Below are positions 1 to 6,652 of a stretch of 8,962 nucleotides of DNA, piece by piece. The translations under genes were made by a program, and so were the position numbers. Every line of letters starts with the position of its first letter. The first letter of the stretch is position 1. The stretch comes from Patescibacteria group bacterium (GTDB lineage: Bacteria; Patescibacteriota; Patescibacteriia; 2-12-FULL-60-25), in assembly GCA_018061485.1 (NCBI GenBank), contig JAGOUA010000028.1:1-8962 (forward strand), written 5' to 3'. The notes under the pieces were generated by a model, which saw nothing but the letters and a program-made list of their open reading frames with translations, made no database searches and had not been told where the DNA came from.

Positions 1-2371
1 CACCCGTTGCTGACATGCCAACGCCGTGACCCCATAGGGTACGCCCCTGATCTTGTGGTACTGGCACGCCCACAAGCCACGGATAGTTCGATCCACCCGC
101 CCACACTTCTCCCCAAGAGCGCGTTCGACCGTCAGAACGAGAAAAGTATGGCGTAATCGCGAGTCGTCCTTGATATGTCACAATTTGCCCGCGTGTCGCA
201 TCTACCGCCTGACCGATACGTGGCGCACGCAGCTCCATCGCATAACCACGATAGACCTGATCGTGTGTCGCCTCTACCGTGAAGCCTTTTGCCGCATGTT
301 TTGTCCCGCGCTGAACGTGATACATCGCGTAGGTACGTGCCGCGACAAGCAACGTTCGTTGAAACTCCGTTGGACTGATATTAGAGGTTTCGGCAATTCC
401 TTTGAGGTACCACTCAATAGGTAGCTCATTGATCACCCATACCTCTGAACCGGTATTCGAAACGCGTAGCTCAAGCTGTCCACGAAAATCTCGATCGCTC
501 GCATTACTGATCCAGTGCGCTGGACGAACGAAGTCGGCAATACGAAGCGGCGCGATACCGTCATTGGAGCGAACACGATACGGGGTCGATGCAACGCCCG
601 AACACCCGCCATCACCTGTGAGGCTATACTGACTTGTTCCACGAAGATAGGTGATGCGAACGGATTGCCCAGTCGCGAGCGCGCATACCGCCGTCGATCC
701 AGAAAAAACCGTCGCCCCCGTTGTGAGAGTCTGCACTTGTAACGCCTCGTGTGGCGGTTGATAGATACCCGCACGGATCATCGGCTCAGACGGAATTTGC
801 GAAACATCGCCCCCCAGTGGCTGCGCCTGCAGCGGAGGAAGCGTCGGGGTTGTTGGCGTGGATGGCGTCGGCGTTGGGGTGGGGGTTGGTGGCTGAACCT
901 GCTCAGGCGCGATATACCCATCAGACGTCACGCGAACCATCACCAAAAGCTCTCCCCCGTCTACGGGCTGACCATTCGCAAACAGTCGAAAGCGTAACTG
1001 ATACGAACCTCGCTTGGGAGGTGCTTTCACAAAAAATGTGTAGTAGACTGTGTCGTTTGGACGAGCGATCACACTTGCCTCCGGTGGGCGGTTATCGCTC
1101 CATGTTGGATCCGCCAGCCAACTCGCTTTGACCCATGGCGTCGATTCAACCAACCGCATTCCCATGCGCGACCACGCTTCTGTTCCGGTATTTTTCCATC
1201 CAATCGAGAGCTGCTGACGACCGTTTCCGGGAAGATCGTATTCAAGAGGCGCAGAGACTTGCCCTACCGCCATCAGTCTTCCATCTTGGGATGGACGAGG
1301 GACCGCGGGAAGACTATCTTCTGGCGTTTGCACGACTGGCTGATTGCTTAAATCACTGACGTCGGTCGCGACAAATCCGCTACTCACCGCCACCGTGATA
1401 TCTGTTTCGATAAGAGACCCTGGAACGAGCGCCCCTCCCAACGTCGCCAACGCAAACCGTTCGCGATACACCCCCGCTTGCTCAGGGGCACGAGCCGTAA
1501 ACGCAAACGAAGCCTCACTTCCTAAGCTTGTATGCGTACCGAGAGGCGCCACCACCGACCCACTCGCCCACCGAGGATGCGCAAACGCACTTGTTCGTAA
1601 GGCGTTTTTTTCATCAATCGTCACAAGACGAAGAGACGTTGCTCCGCTGACCGGCCACGGAATCTCTCCCGTATTTTGAAACACCATGCGCACCGAGACG
1701 TCTTGCCCCGACTCAAGCGCCCATGCCGTTCCACCCGCATTCATGACACGTGCACGAAATCGTCCAGAGGTATCAAGCGCAAGAGGGATCGTTGGTTCCG
1801 TGACAGGCTCAGCAGCGGGAGATGTTGGCGTAGCCGATGGAGCTGCTACGCTTCCCGCGTGTGGTGTCGAGGCTTGTGCGCTCTCGACTCGTATATCTAG
1901 ACGAAACCGACTTCCTTGAAGCCACGCGACATCTTCTGCCGCGAGAATAAACTCCCCTGAGTACGTCCCCGGAATAGACGGGGCACGTACACGAAAGGCG
2001 AGGTTCGTCTCTTCTCCGGGACGAAGCTCCGGAACAGGAAGACGCGCGACCTGAAAATTCGTGATCCAGCTCGTATCAGCGAGACTCGAGGCTGTCTCCA
2101 CTTTTCGCGTAGGATTCCAATGGTAGAGCGAAACATACGCCCCACCCGTCGACAGCCACGTCGTTGTTCCCGTATTTCGCACGCGAAGACGAACGGTTTG
2201 CGTTTCTCCCGTACGTAGAAGGCTTGGAGCCTCAACCCCTCCCACAAGAGTCGCGCCGTAACCACGCCAAAGCGTCGTTGATGCCTGCGCGCCAACAGGG
2301 GCGAGCGATAGCATCATTGCGAGGAGCGTACCTACGCCAAAAAAGCGCCGATAAAGAGCAGAAAGAGACAT
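1..2371 (-). CDS. Secreted SpoIID/LytB-domain protein with three NBR1-like Ig repeats (3' end cut by window edge)
   Basis: The reverse strand is open for 790 codons from ATG at 2371 to the window edge, with no stop. Residues 1-29 form a signal peptide: Arg-Arg, a hydrophobic run, then a probable cut after GAQA. Three repeats of about 165 residues follow. Each has an N-T-G-x-x-x-W motif (66-72, 233-239, 394-400) and a later F-x-[VA]-[RK]-A-P...G-x-Y...F-x-L motif, as in NBR1-type Ig domains. A Thr/Pro linker lies near 491-510. The C-terminal SpoIID region has YLKGIAE (655-661), AARTYA (677-682) and GHGVGMS (781-787). Family members act on denuded peptidoglycan glycan strands (SpoIID) or enhance amidases (LytB). 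A wall-remodelling role outside the membrane is inferred, with the Ig repeats as spacers or binding modules. Probably only a few dozen residues are missing. The flippase gene diverges 45 bp upstream. Confidence 0.9.
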   Translation of the reverse strand, partial: MSLSALYRRFFGVGTLLAMMLSLAPVGAQASTTLWRGYGATLVGGVEAPSLLRTGETQTVRLRVRNTGTTTWLSTGGAYVSLYHWNPTRKVETASSLADTSWITNFQVARLPVPELRPGEETNLAFRVRAPSIPGTYSGEFILAAEDVAWLQGSRFRLDIRVESAQASTPHAGSVAAPSATPTSPAAEPVTEPTIPLALDTSGRFRARVMNAGGTAWALESGQDVSVRMVFQNTGEIPWPVSGATSLRLVTIDEKNALRTSAFAHPRWASGSVVAPLGTHTSLGSEASFAFTARAPEQAGVYRERFALATLGGALVPGSLIETDITVAVSSGFVATDVSDLSNQPVVQTPEDSLPAVPRPSQDGRLMAVGQVSAPLEYDLPGNGRQQLSIGWKNTGTEAWSRMGMRLVESTPWVKASWLADPTWSDNRPPEASVIARPNDTVYYTFFVKAPPKRGSYQLRFRLFANGQPVDGGELLVMVRVTSDGYIAPEQVQPPTPTPTPTPSTPTTPTLPPLQAQPLGGDVSQIPSEPMIRAGIYQPPHEALQVQTLTTGATVFSGSTAVCALATGQSVRITYLRGTSQYSLTGDGGCSGVASTPYRVRSNDGIAPLRIADFVRPAHWISNASDRDFRGQLELRVSNTGSEVWVINELPIEWYLKGIAETSNISPTEFQRTLLVAARTYAMYHVQRGTKHAAKGFTVEATHDQVYRGYAMELRAPRIGQAVDATRGQIVTYQGRLAITPYFSRSDGRTRSWGEVWAGGSNYPWLVGVPVPQDQGRTLWGHGVGMSATG

Positions 2372-2377
2372 ATTCCT

Positions 2378-2383
2378 AAAGTA
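2378..2383 (-). promoter_or_regulatory. -10 box of the SpoIID gene, leaderless type
   Basis: Read leftward, TGC-TACTTT (an extended -10 form) lies 6 nt before the ATG at 2371. Transcription would then begin at or next to the start codon. AGGA occurs only 2 nt before the ATG, too close to act as a normal Shine-Dalgarno. No convincing -35 box is seen. Confidence 0.5.
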
Positions 2384-2404
2384 GCACAATATCCCCTCAT
2401 GGGC

Positions 2405-2410
2405 TACACT
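2405..2410 (+). promoter_or_regulatory. -10 box of the flippase gene, leaderless type
   Basis: TACACT lies 6 nt before ATG 2417, with no Shine-Dalgarno between them. An in-frame ATG at 2399 lies upstream of this box. If the box is the promoter, translation must start at 2417, which removes six residues of a naive longer reading. Confidence 0.5.
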
Positions 2411-2416
2411 TTTCCC

Positions 2417-3871
2417 ATGTCTCTGACCCGCGCCATCACGCTCAACGCCGCTATTCAAGTCTTTGGAAAAGTCTTATCGACAGCGAGCGGCATCCTCGTG
2501 ATTTCCCTCATGACGCGACAACTGGGCGCGGCAGGATTTGGCGCGTACTCTACCGCGAACGCCTTTCTTCAAGTCTTCGCCCTCGCGATCGATTTAGGTA
2601 TCAACGTGACGTTCCCCGCTCTCTTGGGCGAACACGCTCACGACGAGACGTATCAAAAACGCGCATTTAGCGCCGTATTCACCCTTCGTGTCTTGATGGG
2701 TGGCATCATGCTGGGCATTGTCGCGCCACTGGTTGGATTCTTTTGGCCCTTTCCGTGGGAGATTAAGCTCGCCATCATCGCGCTTGCCCTCTCATTTCTC
2801 TTACCGAGTATTCAGCAGGTCTTTATTGGCGTGCAACAACAGCAGCTCAAGACTGCCGCCTCTGCTATCGCTGAAAACGTGAACCGATTGGTACTGGTTG
2901 CCGGACTTCTTGCTTCGCCCATGCTTGGCTGGGGACTTCTCGAGCAATGCCTCCTGATTTCTCTTGCTTCCACCTTCTCGTTTTGTATCAACCTCTTTGC
3001 GACGCATAAACTCTTTCCTCTCGCGTGGAATTGGGACCCTGCTTTTTGGAAGATACTCCTTTCACGCTCTTGGCCGGTTGGTCTCTCCATCGGTCTGAAC
3101 CTCATCTACTACAAATCAGACGCCTTGATTCTGCAATATTTTCGCCCCGCAGAAGAAGTAGGTATTTACGGCGCGGCGTATCGGATTCTCGAAGTACTGA
3201 TCTCTCTGCCATTTTTATACGCCGGGATTTTGCTCCCCGTCTTATCGCGCACCTGGGCAGAAAAACGCCTGCACGACATGTCGCGCCTCGTCTCGCGCTC
3301 GCTTGATGTCATGATTCTGCTCATTCTTCCGCTGATTGCGGGTATGTACTGGTTTGGTGAACGCACTCTCGTGTGGATTTCCGGCCCTGAATTCGCCCCC
3401 GCTGGCGCCATCGGCTTTATCCTTTCGTTTGGTGTCGCCGCTATCTATCTGAACACGATTCTGTCTCATGCAATTGTCGCCCTACAAGCGCAGCGTCGCA
3501 TGCTCCCCTTGTATGGACTCGTTGCTCTTGCGAGTATCTTTGGCTACATGACGTTTATTCCCCGCTTTGGCGCTGTTGCCGCGGCCTGGGTGACGGTCGC
3601 CTCAGAAAGCGCGATCCTGGTCGGATCTATCGCCACGACGCTCGGATTCTTCTCGTTTCGTCCACACACGCGCTTCCTCGTCGGAGGCTCTCTCGCGATG
3701 GCTGGTATGTGGATCGTGAGTCACTTCACGCAACAACTTCCCCTCTTTATCAGCATCGCCCTCAGCGGGACGGCTTATCTCGCCTGTCTTTGGATGACAA
3801 AAACGGTTACACCTGCCACGATTCGCGAACTCCTCGCCCTAAAAACACCCACCGCTCCTTCGGGCGTCTAA
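2417..3871 (+). CDS. Polysaccharide/lipid-linked oligosaccharide flippase, MOP superfamily (Wzx/Polysacc_synt type)
   Basis: This 484-residue integral membrane protein is hydrophobic along nearly its whole length, consistent with 12-14 helices and the usual 450-500 residue size of Wzx-like translocases. The N-terminus follows the family pattern: a short amphipathic start, then helix 1 with G-K-V-L-S-T-A-S-G, a hydrophobic stretch and TRQLGAAGFGAYS, the familiar R-x-L-G-x-x-x-[FY]-G-x-[YF] motif after the first helix. A further typical segment is Y-K-S-D-A-L-I-L near residues 234-241, followed by G-I-Y-G-A-A-Y-R. Members flip undecaprenyl-linked sugars or related precursors across the cytoplasmic membrane for surface polysaccharide or glycoprotein assembly. 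No glycosyltransferase neighbour is in view, so the substrate is unknown. The start at 2417 is preferred over 2399 because a -10 box lies between them. The stop overlaps the stop of the convergent small gene. Confidence 0.88.
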   Translation: MSLTRAITLNAAIQVFGKVLSTASGILVISLMTRQLGAAGFGAYSTANAFLQVFALAIDLGINVTFPALLGEHAHDETYQKRAFSAVFTLRVLMGGIMLGIVAPLVGFFWPFPWEIKLAIIALALSFLLPSIQQVFIGVQQQQLKTAASAIAENVNRLVLVAGLLASPMLGWGLLEQCLLISLASTFSFCINLFATHKLFPLAWNWDPAFWKILLSRSWPVGLSIGLNLIYYKSDALILQYFRPAEEVGIYGAAYRILEVLISLPFLYAGILLPVLSRTWAEKRLHDMSRLVSRSLDVMILLILPLIAGMYWFGERTLVWISGPEFAPAGAIGFILSFGVAAIYLNTILSHAIVALQAQRRMLPLYGLVALASIFGYMTFIPRFGAVAAAWVTVASESAILVGSIATTLGFFSFRPHTRFLVGGSLAMAGMWIVSHFTQQLPLFISIALSGTAYLACLWMTKTVTPATIRELLALKTPTAPSGV

Positions 3872-4038
3872 CCCTTCGGCTCTGCTGGAAGTTCCTGTAT
3901 TCGTGCACGAATAGCCTCAACCTCTGCATGATCTGCCGCCTGCACCGCATAAGGAATAGCGGCTTGCGCCTCTTTTTTGAGATCTTGCAATTCCTGCAAA
4001 ACCCCTTCGACATCACGCAACACATCGCTATAGGACAT
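3868..4038 (-). CDS. Small helical protein, 56 residues, unknown function
   Basis: The product starts MSYSDVLRDVEGVLQELQ and ends AEPKG. It is almost entirely charged and helix-forming with heptad-like Leu/Val spacing, so a short coiled coil is likely. It has no signal peptide or membrane segment and is probably cytoplasmic. ATG 4038 is chosen because a perfect TATACT box lies 14 nt upstream; a longer reading from GTG 4062 would run through that box. No Shine-Dalgarno is seen. Its TAG stop (3868-3870) overlaps the TAA stop of the flippase (3869-3871) tail to tail. It diverges from the gene at 4103. The coding call rests on the promoter, the snug fit between neighbours and the coiled-coil composition; no family is recognised. 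Confidence 0.6.
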   Translation of the reverse strand: MSYSDVLRDVEGVLQELQDLKKEAQAAIPYAVQAADHAEVEAIRARIQELPAEPKG

Positions 4039-4052
4039 AGGAGAATAGAACA

Positions 4053-4058
4053 AGTATA
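4053..4058 (-). promoter_or_regulatory. -10 box for the small gene at 4038
   Basis: Read leftward this is TATACT, 14 nt before the ATG, implying a leader of only about 7 nt. It faces away from the TATACT at 4090-4095, so the two boxes form a compact divergent promoter pair. Confidence 0.5.
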
Positions 4059-4089
4059 CCACACCGTAGCCCCAAACACGCTTCCGCGT

Positions 4090-4095
4090 TATACT
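4090..4095 (+). promoter_or_regulatory. -10 box for the gene at 4103, leaderless type
   Basis: A TATACT box is followed by 7 nt (TCAAAGC) and then ATG 4103. No Shine-Dalgarno fits in that space, and no clear -35 box is seen 16-18 nt upstream. Confidence 0.55.
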
Positions 4096-4102
4096 TCAAA
4101 GC

Positions 4103-4669
4103 ATGGACTCTCCTTTTGACGCTCTTTTAGCAGACCTCGATCACCCGAGCGATGCCACCATACCTCATGAATCGCCAGATCGCGCAAAGACCCTCGAGGG
4201 ACTGCTTGCCGCCTCTAAGCTTTTAGCGGATATCGCTAAGCTCCTCGACCCAACACCGGCGGACCATCCGCTTCATGGACGCGCCCTCCCGGCAGAAGCG
4301 CGTACGCGTCTTCGTGCGCTTGTCGACAAGCTCTTCGCGATACAAGAGCGCCTTGATGCTCTTGAACGATCTATCGAGCAGCTTGAACGCCCAGAAATGG
4401 TCGCCGATCAACCGTCAGCATCTACACCAGAAACAAGCCCCCAACCAGAGCCAGCAGCGCCAACTCCCCCAGCACCGACGCGAGACATCGCAAAAGAACG
4501 TGCCGCCCTCACGCAAGAACAAGCGGCCTTTGATGCGTACAAAGCTCAATGGGAAGCGGCTTTTGCTGCGGACCCCACCCTACGCGAGCAGCATCCGGAG
4601 GTACAAGCGTATTACGAACAGATGCAGGCCTATTTTGCCCAAAAAGAAGCGTTTTTACAGAGCTTATAG
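4103..4669 (+). CDS. Hypothetical Ala/Pro/Glu-rich helical protein, 188 residues
   Basis: Not recognised. Residues 28-48 form a Leu/Ala-rich helix (KTLEGLLAASKLLADIAKLL). Residues 62-97 form a likely coiled coil (LRALVDKLFAIQERLDALER). Residues 98-127 are a Pro/Thr/Ser/Ala linker, and 128-188 are another long charged helix rich in Gln, Ala, Tyr and Phe. There is no signal peptide or membrane helix, so it is probably cytoplasmic. The layout of two helical segments joined by a disordered linker suggests a scaffold or partner-binding protein, which is inference only. Start choice is fixed by the -10 box 7 nt upstream. A hairpin terminator lies 33 nt after the stop, so it appears monocistronic. 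Confidence 0.75.
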   Translation: MDSPFDALLADLDHPSDATIPHESPDRAKTLEGLLAASKLLADIAKLLDPTPADHPLHGRALPAEARTRLRALVDKLFAIQERLDALERSIEQLERPEMVADQPSASTPETSPQPEPAAPTPPAPTRDIAKERAALTQEQAAFDAYKAQWEAAFAADPTLREQHPEVQAYYEQMQAYFAQKEAFLQSL

Positions 4670-4702
4670 CCCTATTTTACCATCCCACATAGTGCCCTTG
4701 AC

Positions 4703-4734
4703 ACACCCCGTCTCCCTATGGAACGGGGTGTTTT
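4703..4734 (+). terminator. Intrinsic terminator after the 188-residue protein gene
   Basis: A 9-bp perfect stem, ACACCCCGT (4703-4711) with ACGGGGTGT (4723-4731), has an 11-nt loop and runs into TTTT (4731-4734). An outer GACAC/GTGTC pair (4700-4704 with 4735-4739) could form an alternative longer fold. TTGACA at 4698-4703 overlaps the left arm, but no -10 box sits at 16-18 nt. Confidence 0.8.
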
Positions 4735-4765
4735 GTGTCGAGCATTGCGCAAGACATACACAAAG

Positions 4766-4772
4766 AAGGAGG
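4766..4772 (+). promoter_or_regulatory. Shine-Dalgarno site for the secreted protein gene
   Basis: AAGGAGG, a near-perfect match to the anti-Shine-Dalgarno, lies 7 nt before ATG 4780. It fixes the start there, although the frame stays open upstream to 4735. It contrasts with the leaderless-type genes nearby. No convincing promoter is seen between the preceding terminator and this site; CATACA at 4755-4760 is a weak -10 candidate. Confidence 0.85.
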
Positions 4773-4779
4773 ACGGATC

Positions 4780-5610
4780 ATGAAGAAGCATTCCTGGTTT
4801 GTTGCGCTCGTCGTATTTACCGCGATCAGCCTGTTCACGCCCGGCTGTCTCACGTTTGAGATGCCCAACCCCTGCCCCCGAACCCTCGGCGCAGAGGCGG
4901 ATGCCTCGACCAATGACACCGACGCCTCGAGCGAGGACGTGCCCAACACGGAAACCGCCCCCACCTCGACGGAAGACCGCGGCTCTTCGCCGACGAACTC
5001 GCCCGATGCGAGCGCGCCCGCGGAGGATCGCGTCCTTCCCGTCCATCCCGAGGACGGTATCGTAACCGCCCTTCTGAACCCCTCCACCTGCCACGGCCGG
5101 CGATTGGGCGGGACCACCCTCGCGGCTCTGGGACCGTTTCCGGTCCGCCACACGCTGTGGCATCTGTGCGTCAAAACCCCTTCGCGTCAGACGTCGAGCC
5201 ACACGCTCGCCACGGAACGCGCGACGCGGCTCAGCCTTCGTCTGGTGGATGACGGCGGCACCATGAACGAGATCCTGTCGGCTATGCCTCCCGCCACCGC
5301 CAATCCGTGGACGGTGAGCGTGCTGATCGCTCTTCCGATCGGTCAAGCGCCCACGTTCCACGCACGAGCGGAGTACGGCAACGGCCGGTCGCTCGCCCTG
5401 GTCGAGACAGATCCTCCCACCCTTCACGGCGAGTGGCGCTCGTGGCGCGTTGCTTCTGACGGCACGCAAACCGAAGAGAACCCCGCCATTCTCTGCGAGG
5501 ATCCTCTCGACACCTCCAACCTCACGGGCGTCGCCCTCCCCGCCAGCGCCTGCTCGCTCGCCAACCAGCGATGCGACGCGCTCAGGGGCTACGTGTGCAC
5601 GAACCTGTAA
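4780..5610 (+). CDS. Secreted protein or putative lipoprotein, 276 residues, unknown function
   Basis: The N-terminus MKKHSWFVALVVFTAISLF is a clear signal peptide, followed by TPG-Cys23. The Cys position suits a lipoprotein, but Thr at -3 and Pro at -2 are a poor lipobox, so type I cleavage is also possible. Residues about 38-82 are a low-complexity Asp/Glu/Ser/Thr/Pro linker, typical of surface-tethered proteins. A globular part follows, with several Cys residues that may form disulphides (for example PSTC, LHC-like HLC, PASAC, QRC, YVC). The base composition is markedly richer in GC than the neighbours: two sampled 60-base rows give 41 and 39 G+C, versus 33 and 23 in the gene at 7652. It has its own Shine-Dalgarno and a strong terminator. 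No family is recognised, and an extracellular role is inferred. Confidence 0.85.
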   Translation: MKKHSWFVALVVFTAISLFTPGCLTFEMPNPCPRTLGAEADASTNDTDASSEDVPNTETAPTSTEDRGSSPTNSPDASAPAEDRVLPVHPEDGIVTALLNPSTCHGRRLGGTTLAALGPFPVRHTLWHLCVKTPSRQTSSHTLATERATRLSLRLVDDGGTMNEILSAMPPATANPWTVSVLIALPIGQAPTFHARAEYGNGRSLALVETDPPTLHGEWRSWRVASDGTQTEENPAILCEDPLDTSNLTGVALPASACSLANQRCDALRGYVCTNL

Positions 5611-5620
5611 CCCCCTCCTG

Positions 5621-5653
5621 CCCCGATAGTCTCTCTATCGGGGTATTTTTTTT
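5621..5653 (+). terminator. Strong intrinsic terminator after the secreted protein gene
   Basis: A 9-bp perfect stem, CCCCGATAG (5621-5629) with CTATCGGGG (5635-5643), has a 5-nt TCTCT loop followed by TATTTTTTTT. The T-run is only on the rightward side, so the hairpin should not terminate the convergent leftward gene, whose stop is 2 nt away. Confidence 0.92.
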
Positions 5654-5654
5654 C

Positions 5655-6563
5655 TTACGAACGACGGTCCAACTCCTCGCGTTGATCCCGTAACATCTTG
5701 AGACGCTTACTCAGCTCACGGCTCTCCTGCTCTGCTTGTTGACGCTTACGCTCAAAACCTTGCAGCGCCTCTTCTTGCAAGCGAAGCTGCTCACTTGTTT
5801 GACGAGCTTCTTGTCCAGAAAAGACGGATAAAAACCGGCCAAACATCCCCGATCGCCCACCCTGCGAACGCAGTTGAGTGATTTCTTGCTGCTTTACAGC
5901 TATATCTGAGGCGTACTGATTATTCCGTAAAATCGCCTCTCCGATTTGATCTTCCGTGGCTTGAATCTGTTGATTGAGCCCTTCTTTCTGCTTCCATGCT
6001 TCTTGCACACGGCGTGCTGCTTCTTCTGGCGAACGTGAAGGAACAGCTTCTTCTTGAGCTAGACGGTTGTGCGGAAGATTGGGATTATCTGCCCATGCGA
6101 CTTCATCGCGTTTGAAGTTCTGCTCAGCAAAGACTTGCTCCGCCTCTTGCATGCGCGCTTCGGCATCCGTTACGCGCCGCTCGAGCTCGTCACGAAACAG
6201 GTCTCCCGAGGGAGTCTGTGCCAGCGCCATACGCGCCTCATACAGGTCCTGCGCCGCTCGACGATAGCGCGCGTCTTGATCATTATCATTTGCCTGCTCC
6301 TGAACAGAGAAGGGTTCAGCGTTATCATTCGCTGGCTCCTCCTCAAGCCAATCCTGGGGAAGTTCTTCAACCTCTTCCGCTGTAGACACCTCATCCGCAA
6401 AGAGATCACGCGCCTGCGATAATCGCTGATGCGTATCAGCTCGCAAACGAGCTGCAGTATCCTCTACGCGACCACCGGCAATCGCCCGAAGATCTGGGGA
6501 CTTTGGCTGTTGCGTGGAAGACTCTCTCGAAGAAGAAGGGGCGCGCTCGGCAAAAGAAGGCAT
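5655..6563 (-). CDS. Hypothetical coiled-coil protein, 302 residues
   Basis: Not recognised. There is no signal peptide or membrane helix, so it is probably cytoplasmic. Residues 1-30 are Ser/Pro-rich. Residues 60-95 are acidic and contain the motif ANDN twice (78-81, 91-94). Three long helical segments follow (about 98-155, 182-234 and 250-302), very rich in Glu, Gln, Arg and Ala with heptad-like spacing. Between the last two, GGRSGMFGRFLSVFSG (235-250) is a Gly/Phe break that could be the tip of a helical hairpin. The start at ATG 6563 is chosen because a TACACT box lies 8 nt upstream, inside the longer GTG reading from 6581. Coiled coils of this kind suggest a structural, tethering or assembly role, which is inference. 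No leftward terminator was found. Confidence 0.8.
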   Translation of the reverse strand: MPSFAERAPSSSRESSTQQPKSPDLRAIAGGRVEDTAARLRADTHQRLSQARDLFADEVSTAEEVEELPQDWLEEEPANDNAEPFSVQEQANDNDQDARYRRAAQDLYEARMALAQTPSGDLFRDELERRVTDAEARMQEAEQVFAEQNFKRDEVAWADNPNLPHNRLAQEEAVPSRSPEEAARRVQEAWKQKEGLNQQIQATEDQIGEAILRNNQYASDIAVKQQEITQLRSQGGRSGMFGRFLSVFSGQEARQTSEQLRLQEEALQGFERKRQQAEQESRELSKRLKMLRDQREELDRRS

Positions 6564-6571
6564 ACACTCCA

Positions 6572-6577
6572 AGTGTA
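6572..6577 (-). promoter_or_regulatory. -10 box for the 302-residue coiled-coil gene, leaderless type
   Basis: Read leftward, TACACT lies 8 nt before ATG 6563. It is the same hexamer found in front of the flippase. No clear -35 box is visible. It diverges from the promoter at 6604-6633. Confidence 0.5.
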
Positions 6578-6603
6578 CCACGAACGCGCAACCAAACCCA
6601 CTT

Positions 6604-6633
6604 TTGACAGCGTGAGACCCTCTTCGCTAGGCT
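6604..6633 (+). promoter_or_regulatory. Sigma70-type promoter for the 143-residue membrane protein gene
   Basis: A perfect -35 TTGACA (6604-6609), an 18-nt spacer and a -10 TAGGCT (6628-6633) lie upstream of a Shine-Dalgarno and ATG 6653. The resulting leader is short, about 12-14 nt. Confidence 0.6.
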
Positions 6634-6639
6634 TGTGTT

Positions 6640-6644
6640 GGAGG
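6640..6644 (+). promoter_or_regulatory. Shine-Dalgarno site selecting ATG 6653
   Basis: GGAGG ends 8 nt before ATG 6653, which decides this start over an in-frame GTG at 6635. Confidence 0.8.
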
Positions 6645-6652
6645 TGTTCATC

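Noticed and set aside
1..2371. Many short plus-strand frames in the first 2.3 kb
   Set aside because: The minus strand is one continuous 790-codon frame with recognisable Ig and SpoIID motifs, so the plus-strand frames are shadows.
4698..4722. TTGACA plus TATGGA as a promoter for the gene at 4780
   Set aside because: The spacing is only 13 nt and the sequence lies inside a terminator hairpin, so it is unlikely to work as a sigma70 promoter.
4672..5469. A 265-codon open frame on the minus strand
   Set aside because: It lies antisense to the GC-rich secreted protein gene, which has a Shine-Dalgarno, signal peptide and terminator. The minus frame is Arg/Gly-rich with no ribosome site and runs across the terminator at 4703-4734. 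It is a by-product of high GC.
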